Assembly: GCA_026225945.1 (NCBI GenBank)
Contig: JAMJFZ010000879.1
Location: 2,048,001-2,112,000, forward strand
Origin: Cricetomys ansorgei
Lineage: Eukaryota; Chordata; Mammalia; Rodentia; Nesomyidae
Length of the DNA stretch: 64,000 bases
Reading direction: 5' to 3'
Each line of letters begins with the position of its first letter. The stretch's first letter is position 1. This document shows, in pieces, positions 1-11,481 of the stretch. Position numbers and translations under genes: made by a program. The notes below the pieces were generated by a model. The model saw only the letters and a list, made by a program, of their open reading frames with translations. It did no database searches and was not told the origin of the DNA.

Positions 1-654
1 TCCAAGCCCCTGTGCTTTCATGTGCTTTATCTGTAGAGTTCCATGCAATTCCCATAGAGAACATCAGAGAAAATCAATCCCTTCCCCCAGGCTTTCTGCA
101 GAAGAAATGGAGAAAGAACCTGTTAAAAGTATGCCCTAGCACTCTTCTCAGAAAAGATCTGCTTTCTGGAGAAGTTGCAAATGTTTGCCCTGCATGGGGT
201 ATTAGCAGAGTATCACTGACCTGTTAGAGGGCGACAGTCAGCCCCAGTCAGTCTCCTCTGATAAGAGAAGATAAGAAAATATGGAATCTGAGCCCATGCT
301 AGCTTCCGCCAATGTGTGTGTGGTATGTGTGTGACATCTAAACATTTGTGAAATTTACTTTCTAGTCTAAGACTTAATTATAAGAGCACAGAATGGTCCC
401 CTCTTCCATATCTCAGCCCATTATTAAATGCCATTTTTTATCACCATTTCACTCACCTGGTATATCACGTCCAGCTAGCAAGCGAAATGGAAAAGTATGC
501 ACACGACAAAAAACACGACTTGAAAATGTACGGCAAGTATCAGAATGAGGTGTTGGCAACAATGTTTGAATGATCAAGCCAGGAAATAAGATCACTTCGG
601 TTATTATGCTAATAATTCTATTGGATAAAGTAGACAGTAGACATGGGCAGTAAA
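1..654. other. Unassigned non-coding DNA
   Basis: No repeat family, RNA gene or exon is recognised here. The short open frames have no recognisable protein features. A few TG-rich words occur near 310-335. The right part could be a decayed 5' extension of the L1 relic that follows, but nothing diagnostic is visible. Confidence 0.5.
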
Positions 655-1345
655 ACATGGAAATCCTGAGCTTAAAAACTGAGGTGCGAAAATTAAGTGC
701 ATTCTAACGGAACTGGACAGTGGTTTTGATGAACTAACTAGTGGACCGAGCACAGCTAAGGGGAGAATCAGTGAGTTTGAGGATGTGTTAGTTAGCACCT
801 CAAACACTGAAAATCAAAGAACACAAGAACCAGAAGCACAGCAGAGAATAGCTAAGTACTGTGGGTAACCAGGAAAGTATAATATATAAGAGCATGGAGA
901 AGGAACAAAAGGAGTATCTGAAACAACATGACTAAAACTTCTGACAGGTTGATGCCAGATGCCCAATCACAGATCCTCCCATCTGAGATTGCACCAAACT
1001 ATTATGAATTCCCAAGAGAAATGCCCCTGTGGATGTGTCATTTCAAAGCATAGAAAACCAAAGATAAGGAAAATCATGAAAAACACATTACTCATACAAG
1101 AATGAAGATAGCTCCTCATACACCATTCAAAGAAAAAGACAGTGCAATAAAACACCTAAGTACAGAGAGAACAAACAGCCCAAAAGAACAGGGTACCCTG
1201 TGAACTTTATCCCTCTCAAATACAAGGAAGAAATAGACGCCTTCTCAGCAATCAAAAGTTGAGAAGATTTGTAGGTAGGCCTGGCTTTCAGCAAGTGTTC
1301 AAAGTTCTGCAAAGAGAAGAAAATCTAAGGCAGAAATAAAAAACC
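655..1345 (+). mobile_element. L1 LINE fragment, ORF1-derived, decayed
   Basis: The stretch around 765-830 reads like the coiled-coil end of rodent L1 ORF1: a broken frame gives residues resembling ISEFED followed by SNTE. The last ~60 bases resemble the ORF1 C-terminal coding end. ORF1 encodes the L1 RNA-binding chaperone protein. Stops and frameshifts run throughout, so nothing is made. The match is from memory of the family, and the left boundary is soft. Confidence 0.65.
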
Positions 1346-1627
1346 TGGGTCTACTTAAGGAGAGGAAATTCTGAGCTGTGGTTCAACTGGGATTTGAGTG
1401 GGATCACAGAGGAGCATTGTAGTCACAGTGAAAAAGATGCAGGCTCTGCATTATCGCCTAGCCTAGTATGAGAAGAAAAATTGTCCTACATGGAGCATCT
1501 TTCCTGAGAGAGTTTTCAGGACAGTGAGAAAAGCTGGCCTAAACCTAAGTCTGGTCTTTTTACTGGCTTTTATCTCTGCTCCCCTGTGCTCTTACGATAG
1601 CTCCTCAAAGTGTTATTAAGAGAAAGT

Positions 1628-1825
1628 GTCAGGCTAGCAAGACAGTTCACCAGGTAAAGGCACTTGATGTAGAAGCCTGACAATGAAAGTACAAAATTCA
1701 AAGCCCACATAAAGGTGGAAGGGGAAAATTGACTCCTCAGAATTGTCCATGGAGTTCTATATGTGCTCTGTGTGTACATCACCTTACCTCAATAGAAATA
1801 ACTATGTTTTTAAAAGGTACAAATA
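1628..1825 (+). mobile_element. B3-like SINE (B2 family), diverged
   Basis: The tRNA-derived head is recognisable (gctagcaagacagttcacc, then ggtaaaggcacttgatg), followed by the B3-type middle with a 'cccacataaaggtggaa' block and a 'tgactcctcagaattgtcc' block. It ends in an A-rich tail near 1810-1825. The element is well diverged. A 181-codon frame starts inside it and is not a gene. Confidence 0.7.
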
Positions 1826-1984
1826 TCAACTCTGTGTAAGGGCCACTATAACTCTGGTGGCTTCCATTTTTAATGATCTCTTGTATGGACTGCTTCCTTC
1901 TATGTTATATGTTATCGCCCTTGTTCTTTTGTCCTGGCTATTGAGGTCCATGCTGTTTCAATATTCTTTCAATATTCTTCAGCC

Positions 1985-2135
1985 AGCATTTCTATTACCT
2001 CCCCCTAACTCACCTCAAGCAAAAGTGATGTTCATTAAACAGCTCAAGCATATTCTCACCTCTGTGCCTCTGATCTTATTTCCTAGGCCTCAAAACCTTT
2101 TTCCTTTCATCAGTACAGAGCTTTCGTCTTTCACC
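1985..2135 (+). mobile_element. Possible L2 LINE fragment
   Basis: A pyrimidine-rich stretch contains 'ctcacctctgtgcctctga' near 2055, which resembles the L2 ORF2 3' segment seen in plus orientation. Divergence is high. Unassigned sequence lies on both sides (1826-1984 and 2136-2289). Confidence 0.35.
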
Positions 2136-2289
2136 CTTATCAGTGTTTGTTTTAATTTGCGGCGCATAACCAAAGAGTTTAAGGAGAAATTTACAGCATT
2201 AAATACTGAGACGAGAAAAGAAAAACGTAAAATAAAAAAATGTGAGTTTTTCCACATTCAGAAAGATTGTGGAGAGCAAATAAAATAAA

Positions 2290-2735
2290 AAATGAGGAGA
2301 AAAAAAGGGTAAGAGTTAGAAGTCAGGGAGCTTGGAACAGGGGCACTGCACAAATCAAATCCCACAGATTTGATAGCATAGAAGAATCAGACCAATTTTT
2401 TGACACACAGAGCTTCGTCAAACCTATACGAGCAGCATCAACCAATGCAAACAGGTTGGTATCCAGCAGAGGAGTGGAGTCGTGACTAATCGTGTTCCAG
2501 AACAGAAACAGCATCACCAGATGGGGCCACTGGCAAGTTCTACTAAATATTTAGAGAAGAAATTGTGACAATTCCTCAAAATCTCTTTCGTAGGACAGAT
2601 GCAGAATACTAATACTACGACATCGCTTGTCCTATGAAACCAGTACTAATCGAGCATCAAAGATGACACAAGAAGCTATACGCTAACATTTCTCAAGAAA
2701 ATAGACCAAAAGATTCTCAGCAAAATATTAGTTGG
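2290..2735 (+). mobile_element. Possible L1 ORF2 fragment
   Basis: Phrases such as 'gaatcagaccaattttttga' (near 2385) and 'gattctcagcaaaatatta' (near 2712) resemble the reverse transcriptase region of rodent L1 ORF2. Similarity is patchy and the frame is broken. It abuts a MaLR LTR at about 2737, which may have inserted into it. Confidence 0.4.
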
Positions 2736-2736
2736 T

Positions 2737-2925
2737 GTATTGGTTACTTTTCCTCTTGCTGTGACAAAATGCCTGACAAAAGTAATTTAAAGAAGGAAGG
2801 GTTTAAGGGAGCTCACAGTTCTTTTGAAGGTGCAGTGCACAGAGTAGGCAAGGCATGGCCATGACGACAGCTCTAGCTATGGCTGTGTGAGCTGGTGTGA
2901 GCCAGCACACTGAGTCCTCAATTGG
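2737..2925 (-). mobile_element. MaLR (MT/ORR1-type) LTR, minus, truncated
   Basis: It begins with the inverted 3' end typical of rodent MaLR LTRs (ttggttacttttcctcttgc, then tgtgacaaaatgcctgac) and continues with the inverted 'aagggtttaagggagctcac' segment. Similarity fades after about 2925, so the LTR 5' part is missing or unrecognisable. Confidence 0.75.
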
Positions 2926-4137
2926 AAAGAAAATAGAATTGGATGATGTGTAATAAAGTTAGGTACCCCAACAAATGTGATTTATCCCTGGTTTGCTGGG
3001 GTTGTTACACTCAGACATCAACCAAACATTCCATCTACCAACAGCCAAAGGTTACATGTCTTATAATCATAAAACTGAATTTCAAAGGTTTAGGATGGTT
3101 TTCAATTTCATATAGGATGTCAGCACTATTCAGAGTGGCCAGTATCCATCATATCTGTAGCATTGACTCGCTGGATTTAGAAAGACACCTGTTTGCATGA
3201 AGTCCATTCATCGGCCCAGCATGCCATGCCAATAATGGAGTTTAGCATAGTCCAGCCCTGTCACAATTTCTTTCGGCTCTGTTCTAAAGTAAGAATTTTC
3301 CAGCTAAGCTTTCTGGAGCTGCCTGCCAGAGCTAATCTCACCTACCACCCTCAGCATGCACAAAGGCATCTTAATAATGCAGGATCTGTAGGAAGACAAT
3401 ACACTGTGGGCCACCCAAAAGTTCAGGGAAGAAACTGCTCTCACCTCCATGCGTCATACCTCGTCAGGCACACAGCCAAAGCTTTCTTAAATTGGGTTCA
3501 GAAACACAGACTTATTCCTTGGATTGTTCTTATGACTCTGTAACTTGATACCCTCCTTCTAAATCATTGATTACTACTGTCTCCTATTAAAACAAAGAGA
3601 AAACATAGCTTCTGACTTTGAGCACCCAAGAAGGCTAATTTAGAACATTCCCTGCCATTCAGGAAAGAGAGACAGTTACGTCCAGTTTTTTATTCTACCC
3701 ATTGCCACTGATCTAAATTTGGTGTGAAGGTGCTTGTTTCTTAATTTTTGTTTTGTTTATTTTATATTACTGGCAGAGCTACAGAGGATGTTTTAAAATA
3801 TTTTAGTAAAGAAAAAGAATGTATATGATTGAATAAGAAAAAGTATGTAATAGATACTGTTTTCTATGTATCTAATCATATAGAGCAGCTAAGCAGTTCT
3901 TTCTCAATCTCATCAATAGGACTTGATCCCATTTGGCTCTATAGTATAAATAGATTATTTTCTCTCCAGTTCCAAAAAGCTACAGTTTATAGAAAAAGAT
4001 AAGATCATATACTTAGGTAATAAAAAACCTACTATCATAAATTACTTTGAAATTGGCAGACCAATTATTTTGGAGTACTCCATCTTTCTTCTGTTTCACC
4101 ATTTGAAGTAACTGCCTATATATAATATAATATAATA
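2926..4137. other. Unassigned non-coding DNA
   Basis: No repeat or gene could be assigned. Open frames at 2943-3200 and 3193-3543 have no recognisable protein features. The right end (3720-4137) is A/T-rich and carries a short TAATA-rich tract at about 4118-4140. Confidence 0.5.
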
Positions 4138-4525
4138 TTAATCAGCTTCCATTGCTGTGAAAAAAAAATACCTGAAACAATTCATTAAAAGGAAGGAAAA
4201 ATTTGGTTTGGCTCACGGTTTCAGAGGAGTCAGTCCACAATAATTTGGACCGAGCCCATGAGAAGGAAAAACATTACAGCAGAAACCATGCGACAGAACT
4301 GCTCGGCTCATAGTGGTCAGGAAGTAGATGAGAGCTCACTTCAATAACCAAGTACCTTCCCTGAGACTCACGAAACCATAAATCATGAGTGCAATAACCC
4401 ATCCCTGAGACCGGAGACCTCATGATCTCCCAAGAGCCCCAACTCTGAACACTGCTGCTTCAGGATCAAACCTTCAACACCTGAGTTTTAGGTGACACAA
4501 AAGCTGTGAAATACTCAACACTGGA
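4138..4525 (-). mobile_element. MaLR LTR (older MST/ORR1/MLT1-like), minus
   Basis: The inverted 3' end is visible (cagcttccattgctgtga), then an inverted body with 'ggtttggctcacggtttcag', 'gctcatagtggtcaggaagt' and, near the LTR 5' end, 'tcaaaccttcaacacctgag'. All are standard landmarks of a MaLR LTR read backwards. The subfamily is not resolved. Confidence 0.75.
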
Positions 4526-5129
4526 TCCAATGATTTTCTAGACTTAATATCTGAATTTAGGATTGCTATAAACTGCACCAGAACCATACTACCCATGTTC
4601 TCATTTCAGGTCGGCCTCCTGAGTCACACACACAAAAGTAACAGCATCCGAACTTAAGAACCTTGGCTTACCTAACCCTCTCACATAGCAGTTGTTAATA
4701 GAAGAGAGACTGAAGCCAGCTCCAACTCATGCTGTACTCAGATTCCTCACTCTGTCCTCTGGCTATAGTTCACTAAATCAAAATGGGTTGTCCGGGTCAA
4801 AGCAGCTGTAAGCTTGCGGAGTCTACACCATGAGCAAAGCTCATCCTATTGAACTGGAGGGGTGTGTGAGAAAACTATGGAAAGTCGTTGCAATTAAATG
4901 GTGGTGGTGGACTGCCCAAGCAGCAGTATAGTATTTGATAACCTTCTGAACCTTGTGAGAGTTAAGTGTGAAGAGATAACTGGTGGGTGATGGAACAGTG
5001 TTGGAGTGGTTGTAAGAGGAGGAAACAGAATCATCACGTAGAACCCTGGGAACAAGAATGAATGACTGCTTATCAGTAAAACATGTCCCATCTCCAAAGA
5101 GCTTATTTTAGTATGACATTAAAAATTAG
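4526..5129. other. Unassigned non-coding DNA
   Basis: No repeat family or coding signal was recognised. A 67-codon minus-strand frame at 4894-5097 shows no recognisable features. There is a short TGG run near 4900. Confidence 0.5.
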
Positions 5130-5285
5130 ACCCATAAAGAGCTATTGGCAGCAAGTAAAGGGTCCTGGGGAGGATGAGATATGTTCTTCAGTGGCATTGC
5201 CACTAGTATGCTGCCCATGTTCCTAAATAATACCACACTGATGTTTAAGTAAGAAATCCTAATTAAACTCAGTATTAACTTTTTA
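5130..5285 (+). mobile_element. L1 3' UTR fragment
   Basis: The order 'gctattggcagcaag', 'tgttcttcagtggcattgcc', 'catgttcctaaataatacc' and 'cctaattaaactcagt' resembles the 3' UTR of a rodent L1 subfamily. The copy near 9475-9560 shows comparable phrases. It is short and diverged. Confidence 0.5.
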
Positions 5286-5619
5286 ATGACATGAAAGGAC
5301 AAAAACTTGTTTAAGTGATTTTCTCAGTCACTCTCAGATTTTATTCCTGACCTGCCTCAAGAAGAGAAATTAAAGTCTCTGGGAAAAAAAAAAACAAAAA
5401 CCCTACTTTTCTTTCCAAGTCTCTTTCATCCAAAAACAGCATAACGTCCACCAGAACTTGTCAATCGATCATTCTACATTGGAGACAACTGAACTTGACA
5501 ACGCAATTAAACTCTGGCTTCCTTTCCTTTCCTGACGATGGGCATCTTCAGGCCTTCCGTCTGGACAGTTGTCACTGAAACTGTTTGACCACTTGTTTTA
5601 CATTAAAAAGCAGCACTTA
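5286..5619. other. Unassigned non-coding DNA
   Basis: A/T-rich then mixed sequence with an A-run near 5384-5400. Nothing further was recognised. Confidence 0.45.
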
Positions 5620-5679
5620 TGCACCCAGGACGCCGTACATGCACCCCGTATGCTGTGTGCGCATCCCGGATGCTGTATC
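5620..5679. repeat. Short tandem repeat, three 20-bp units
   Basis: Three adjacent 20-bp units (5620-5639, 5640-5659, 5660-5679) share the pattern GCA-C/T-CC...TGCTGT. All carry CpG sites. The frame starting at 5569 reads through them, but the encoded peptide is just the repeat and is not supported as a gene. Confidence 0.75.
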
Positions 5680-5734
5680 CCATCACTTCCTAAGCACTTC
5701 TCAACTCATGTCCTTCTCTTGGCTCTTGTTCATG

Positions 5735-5830
5735 AAATACCAGCTAAGTATCTACTGAGCTTCTGTGAGCCAATCTCTGTGCTGTGTGACACAATAATAA
5801 ACAGGGCCAGAAGCCAGCATCACATGACCT
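5735..5830 (-). mobile_element. L2 LINE 3' end fragment, minus
   Basis: The order 'tctactgagcttctgtgagc', 'ctctgtgctgtgtgac' and 'aataataaacagggccaga' follows the inverted L2 3' end (the 'tactatgtgccaggcactg ... aacaagacaga' pattern). It is strongly diverged, as expected for a repeat that predates placental mammals. Confidence 0.6.
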
Positions 5831-5979
5831 GTTATGCTACCAGTGCGGCCTATGAGGTAATCACTCTTCTAGAAAACAGAAGTGAATCATTTATGTCTAA
5901 AAGAAATTTCTGAAAAGCTTCACTGGGTAATGCCAGTCCCTCACATATATGGCTATTAAGCACTGGAAATGGAATTAAT

Positions 5980-6205
5980 GGGTGTGGAAAGATGGCTTAC
6001 CAGTTAAGAACACTGGTTTCTCTTCCAGAGAAGCCAGGTTCAATTTCAAGTAGTCACATGGCAGCTCACAACCATCTGTAACTCCAGATCCAGGGGATCC
6101 AACACCCTCTTCTGGGTGTTAGTAGGCACTAACACACGTGTGGTACACAGGCACACATGCAGGAAAAATGTCTATACATGTAAAATATAAATAAGTAAGC
6201 AATTT
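5980..6205 (+). mobile_element. B2 SINE
   Basis: A complete-looking B2 in plus orientation. It has the tRNA-derived head with pol III boxes (gtggaaagatggcttaccag), 'actggtttctcttccagag', 'cacatggcagctcacaacca', 'tctgtaactccagatccagg', 'accctcttctgggtgtt' and an A-rich tail at about 6180-6205. Confidence 0.93.
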
Positions 6206-6589
6206 TTTAATTGAACTAGTGTGGCAGAAGAATTAATTTTTAATTTTATTTATTTTTGTTAAGTGGAATGTAAATGTGAGTAGCTTCTTATGACAAGTCC
6301 ATCTGTGTTCAATGCAGCTCAAATAGACATCCAATTTTTTTTTACTGTAACTATCTGAGTCAGCAGTAATTTAGTCTTGAACAGTGAAAATTCCAGAGAA
6401 CTAAGTAAGGTAGCCATGATGTGATGTTAGAGGAGAAAATGTATCCAATGGTCCATCTTTCTCTAAACAAGCTTCTTGAGTCAAATCTGTACATTTTCTG
6501 GTAGCAAACCATCACTGGGCTGTAGAATGCCAAAGACATAACTCATCTTGCTAAAGCATTCAGACATAAATGATCCTTATGTTTTTAGA
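6206..6589. other. Unassigned non-coding DNA
   Basis: A/T-rich sequence between the B2 tail and the LTR at 6.6 kb. No repeat or gene was recognised. Confidence 0.45.
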
Positions 6590-7110
6590 TAACTTTTGCC
6601 GATTCACCACCAATCCAATGATAGGCTGATCCTGTGGGTCTGTCTTCGGGTTCCCATGGGGACCCACCAGACGCAGGCCCAAAGTAGGGGTTCCGTGACC
6701 TTTCACGAAACTGTCCACTCAGCAGACCTGAGAAATGATGGGGTACAAAGAACACCTCCCTCGGGAGCCCGGTTTGGTGAACACGGAAAAACTCGTTTAT
6801 TATCAGCCCTTCCCCTGTTTAAATATCTTCCCGAAGAAGGCAGGGTCCAGCTATTCCGGGTGGGGGGAAACCTAATTAGCATAGGCAGGGCGGGAACACC
6901 TGAGGCGGGAAAGCAGTGGATCCACCCAATGGATCCAGGTGCAGTGGAGACAAGCATGTTCCTTCTGCTTTCAAGAAGCAGGCAACCCACAATATTCTGT
7001 CCAGGGCATGAGAAGAGGAGCCCGCTGTGTGCTCTTTCCTCTCACTTATATAGGGAGTGGAGGCACATCCCAGCGGCTTCTCCTGCTTCTTCAGCCCACA
7101 TGATCTGAAT
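6590..7110 (-). mobile_element. LTR-like element, CpG-rich, minus, family unresolved
   Basis: Read on the minus strand, this block has a TATA-like box (complement of 'cttatatagg', ~7044-7053), a second A/T box (~6818-6826) and an AATAAA polyadenylation signal (complement of TTTATT at 6796-6801) placed as in a retroviral LTR. About a dozen CpG sites lie within roughly 300 bases, far denser than the rest of the window, suggesting a fairly young insertion. A 170-codon plus-strand frame (6596-7108) crosses it but is not coding. Clear TG...CA ends were not found. It might be a class II (ERVK-type) solo LTR. Confidence 0.5.
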
Positions 7111-8539
7111 CCAAATCCGCTTCAAGGTTATTGACTAGAGAAATGTTGAGCATCAAATACAATCTGAAATTACAAACAGGTTTTGATCTGGGTATTTCAG
7201 TAATGAAATTATTCATAACTAACTTATTAATACCATGATATCAAACAAAAAAAGTCCAAAGGGACTTCAATGACAACTATGAATCAGCACTGGAGAGATA
7301 AAGTACTGAGGGGTGATTCTAAGTGTGGGTGGCAGACAGGAGGTGACGTAATAGGGCTATAAGCACAGGAGGCAGGGCTCCTTGACCTCATTCTGACATG
7401 GACAGCTGAGCATGGTAGGAGGGGTTTCTTGACTCCTCTGACATTAACAGCTGAGAAGATTAGGGAACATGCTCTATTTTTTTTCATCTTCAAAGTGACA
7501 ATAATATTAAGCATGCAGATTATTGACAGAGCCATAAACTGTGTTGCCAATTCCTGGTTCATCCCAATAATCAATATTTAATATTATTATTACAAGTAAA
7601 ACTATAAGGGTTGCACTCAACTAGTTCATTTGAGACCCATCAAGTCATCATTTACATCCAGGAGATGAGAACCTCTTTTTCATTAGTTGACATTATAAGT
7701 TAGGTTAAAGCTCTGTTCCAGGTCACCGGTAAGTTCACAAATAAAAGAACTAAGTGGGGTATAGAAGAAATGCAGACCTTGTCTGTGATCATGATCTCTT
7801 ATGGTCAAGATGGCTTTTGCCCACATTGAAACTCTTCCAAATGCTTTACAGAATTGGGAATACCCAGGGGCTAACTGTTAAACACCACTGACGATTCAAA
7901 GCACTTGCTTTGATACAGCACTTGCTTATGGTGGAAACCTCAATCCCGAGTCATCTAAAGGGAGGGAGGGGGACTTTGCCTCGAAGACTGAATCCAGGAT
8001 AACAGTGATTCCCAAGTCAAGGCCTGAGTTCTTCCCAATGCTACTCTGGCATCTCTACCCACTTCTACCCATTTGCTTCTGATACAAAAGCCCCCCTCTC
8101 TAGCTTAGGTACAGAGCAGACATTCTGAAACAAAGCTAACAGGACAGGTAGACAACAAGTGCCCTGTGCTGGCAATTGACAGCCTCTGGGAGAGGTGCAT
8201 TACCTGCCTGCCACTCTTAGTTTGTAATCTTTTCTCTTCCAAATGCAGACCTTATATTGGTGTTACTAATAATGCAATTATTTCAGCAGTCATCATGGGG
8301 TGACAGTTTGTAGGAGACAAGAACAATCAGCAAATACTGTCTCTAAGGCCTTTGATAGGCATTCTCTTCCCTGTTATCATCACAATTCCACAAAATTATT
8401 AAAATATACTCAATGTAATTTACATGAAATTCTCCCCTCATATAAATATAAAATAATTAAATGAATTTTAATTCCTTCCTAAAACACAAATAATATTCGA
8501 GTTCAAATATGTTCAAGGAAGTCACTAATTGAGACAGAT
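7111..8539. other. Unassigned non-coding DNA
   Basis: No repeat family, RNA or exon was recognised across 1.4 kb. A short 'ggcaattgacagcctctggg' at about 8173 resembles an L1 3' UTR word but stands alone. A/T-rich near 8400-8480. Confidence 0.5.
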
Positions 8540-8720
8540 GTGAGAGGAAGCTAGGGACAAAAAACCTGGGTTCAGATGGCATCTCTGTGTACTACTTCTT
8601 AGCTCAGTGGTCTTGGAGTACAGGCCTTAGGCTCAATTTATTCACATCATCACAATACAAAAAGTAGTGCGTGTTTCATGAAGTTGTTCAGCAGCTAATG
8701 AAAGAGTGTGCATAAAATTC
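8540..8720 (+). mobile_element. MIR SINE fragment
   Basis: The MIR core pattern is visible: 'aacctgggttcagatggc', then 'ctacttcttagct', the spacing to 'tcaatttattcacatcatc', and a downstream end around 8700. Diverged, as usual for an old tRNA-derived SINE. Confidence 0.6.
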
Positions 8721-9239
8721 TGCACAGACATTAACAGCCAGAATCAACGGACGGTAGATATCATCATGAAATGTGTAGATAAGAGATTTTACTGCACACA
8801 GGTAATTATGAAAAATCACTTGAGTTAGTAAATGTGTTTGGTATAATGTGTCTATAGCCAAACCGCATCTTGTATTTTTCCACTATTGAAACTAAGAGTG
8901 CCAAATAGAATCAATAAGAAAAAAACCGCATATAAACACATTATCATAAATTACAAGAACATCAAAAACAAAGCAAAAATTCCATATGCTGTCAACTGGA
9001 GAGAATGAACAAACAACTTGTAAAAGCACAATGATTAAACTGACATCATATTTCAACGGGGACACTGGAAGGAAAAACACTATGAAGTAATGCTTTTTGC
9101 ACTTAGAAGGAATGGGATAATTGAGTGTAGGATGTATCTGCTAACATGTTAACTTCAAAGTAGAATTGAAATAAAGAGACACTCAGACATGGGAGACCTC
9201 GGAAAAGATACTATACAAAAATTCACTGACAAAATATTC
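8721..9239. other. Unassigned, A/T-rich; may be L1-derived
   Basis: The A-rich sequence directly precedes an L1 3' UTR and could be decayed L1 body, but no diagnostic ORF1 or ORF2 phrase was identified. The 62-codon minus-strand frame at 8892-9080 is hydrophobic by composition only. Confidence 0.4.
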
Positions 9240-9860
9240 TTAAAGGAAGCACTCCTGGTGCTTCAGTCCTAAATGTGACATCTACATCACAGGCCTCCTC
9301 CCAGGGCTCAGGAATCATGGGAAAAGGGGCAGAAAGACTGTAAAGGCCATGGGCACTGGATGACTATGTCACAGGTGCACACTGAACTCAGAGTGACTGT
9401 GAGTACCTGCAGAAGACAAAGCCAGACAAAATTCCAGCATGGAGGGAGAAAAAGTCATAGTCCCAGGCTTGGTTGAAAAACTGTTGGCAACTGATGGCTT
9501 CTGGGAGAGGTGGAGTCAGTTTTCTTCAATGATGTGGCTCCCAAGAGCCTTACCCATATTCCAAGTGGAGATCCAGTAGATCACTCTGCACAAGTGCACA
9601 TACTGCAGCATTGAAGGTACTTGTCTGGAGGGGAGCACAAGAAATTGGGAGACAGTAGTGATGGGGGATGGGAAGACGGTGAAGAAATTGAAATGAAGGG
9701 AACAGGGGTGGACTTGATCAATACATGGTATGCGTGTATAAAATGTATCTTAAAACAATTTTTTAATGAAGAAACAGGGTGGGGGGGATCTACTCCTTGG
9801 TGGGAAAGGGGAGGGAGAGAAGCAAGCTAAAAATATAAAAACAAAATAAAAAATGAGTGA
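9240..9860 (+). mobile_element. L1 LINE 3' UTR
   Basis: Landmarks of a rodent L1 3' UTR occur in order: 'acatctacatcacaggcctc', 'agggctcaggaatcatggg', 'acctgcagaagacaaagcc', 'aaattccagcatggaggg', 'ggcaactgatggcttctggg', a G-rich stretch (9770-9815) and a terminal A-rich tail (9830-9860). Confidence 0.82.
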
Positions 9861-10974
9861 GAACGCAAACTAAAACCTTTTGGGGGGTATGACAGACATC
9901 AGCAATTACCCAACAAAAGGCAGCAAACGGAAACAGAAGTAAAGAGCAACGATAACCACACAAAAAGCCAAAACAATATCAACATCAACATTGGGATCTG
10001 GGAGAAAGATAAAGACAGGCAGAGCATCCTGAAGCATTTCTAGCATGTACATTATTCGTAACACCTTAAAGACAGTTGCTAAACAAGTATGCTGACAATA
10101 CAGCTTTCAACTGGCATAAAAAAAGAAGTCTACCCCTTCAGTGAAACATTAAAAAACAGAAAGACAAGATACTTCTGGCAAATTAGGTGTCAAGAGTAGC
10201 TAATGTAATCAATTTAACTGAAATGGAGTAGGTCCACAAATCGAATAACGGCATTGGGAATGGAGTAAACAAAACACGGACTCCTAACGTTATCTCTAAG
10301 ATGTGCACCTACAGCAAGAGGATACAGCAGAATAAATGATGAATTATAATAAGGATAATAATAATAAGGATGAATAAATGTGCTTAGGCAAATGCAAGTT
10401 AAAGCACACACCTGATAGCGTATACTAAATACTAAAAAATTGACAATGGCAAATGAAACAGGAGTAGCATCAGGAAGGCAACTGCAGATCTAAAGAAGTA
10501 AGAGGAAAGGAGAGAGGACAAGTGCAGCAAGGAGAAATTGAAGGCCTGTTCCTGCAAGTAACAGTATGCAAATATTATGCACAACGTGGGTAATACAACA
10601 GCAGGCAGAATTATAGAGGAGGAGACCGAGTACTGTCACTCAGACGATGATCCTGCTGGGCAACATAATCTATTCCTTCCCTGTGAACCATTCCCATCAG
10701 CTTACAACATTTCTAGATTCCTCTTCCCTTTAAGGTACCTCTCCTCTCAGCTCCTAGTTGCAGCAAAGCTCCTCAAAAAAAGTCAGCAAAAGTCTTTGCT
10801 TCTCACCAACTTCTTTCCATTTCTTTTGAGACCTCTCCAATCACTATCTCTCCCACTACTCCATGTAAACTACCCCCTTGCAAGATTTCCAGTTGTTTCT
10901 AGAGTATTGTCAGCCATCTATCATACGTCCTCAAGTTTGGTCAAAGTTGATAACTCCACCTTGAAACAATTCTG
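9861..10974. other. Unassigned; a short stretch may be L1 ORF2-like
   Basis: Mostly unrecognised. The segment 10380-10490 (aggcaaatgcaagttaaagc, then 'ttgacaatggcaaatg') faintly resembles an L1 ORF2 3' part. There is an ATA-rich tract at about 10340-10365. A 147-codon frame at 10577-11020 has no recognisable domain and runs into an LTR end. Confidence 0.35.
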
Positions 10975-11028
10975 TAAGTTGTCTTGGTCATGGTGTTTAG
11001 TCACAGCGATAGAAAAGTAACTAAGACA
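10975..11028 (+). mobile_element. MaLR LTR 3' end
   Basis: The last ~55 bases are a textbook MaLR LTR terminus: 'taagttgtcttggtcatgg', 'tcacagcgatagaaaagtaa', 'ctaagaca'. The rest of the LTR upstream could not be followed. Confidence 0.7.
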
Positions 11029-11102
11029 TATTACCCTCACCTGAACAAAGTAGCTTCTTCATAAAATAATAGTCCACTGATCATTTTATATCCACTCCTT
11101 TA

Positions 11103-11274
11103 GGGCTGGAGAAATGGCTCAATGTTTAAGAATACTACCTACTCTTCCAGAGGACCCAAGTTCCCACTACCCACATTTGGCAATGCACAACCACCTGAAA
11201 GGCCAGATCTAGGGGATCCTATACTCAGTCTGGCCACTGCAGGCACCTGCACATGTATGGAACACACACATTCC

Positions 11275-11319
<45 letters not shown>

Positions 11320-11345
11320 CCAATAAACAAATAAATGTCTTTAGA
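11103..11345 (+). mobile_element. B2 SINE with (CA)n
   Basis: A B2 in plus orientation. It has the head 'gggctggagaaatggctca', 'actcttccagaggaccca', 'caatgcacaaccacctgaaa', 'gatctaggggatcct' and 'ggcacctgcacatgtatgg', then a (CA)n expansion and an A-rich tail ending near 11345. Confidence 0.93.
11277..11319. repeat. (CA)n microsatellite in B2 tail
   Basis: About 21 uninterrupted CA units inside the 3' part of the B2, a common site of CA expansion in this family. Likely length-polymorphic. Several short frames on both strands are artefacts of this tract. Confidence 0.95.
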
Positions 11346-11481
11346 ATACTTGCCTCGCTACACCTTGTTACAAGCCTAAACCATTTCACAGCCTTGCTCA
11401 ATCCCAATCCGTTTCTTTTCTTGAGAAACATATCCTAAGCTACCTTAGCCTCCCACCCAAATAGAGCCCTGTAAATATCTG

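Noticed and set aside
1743..2288. 181-codon open frame
   Set aside because: It starts inside a B3 SINE, runs through A/T-rich and possible L2 sequence, and encodes no recognisable domain.
6596..7108. 170-codon frame on the plus strand
   Set aside because: Coincides with a CpG-rich LTR-like block that reads as an LTR on the opposite strand.
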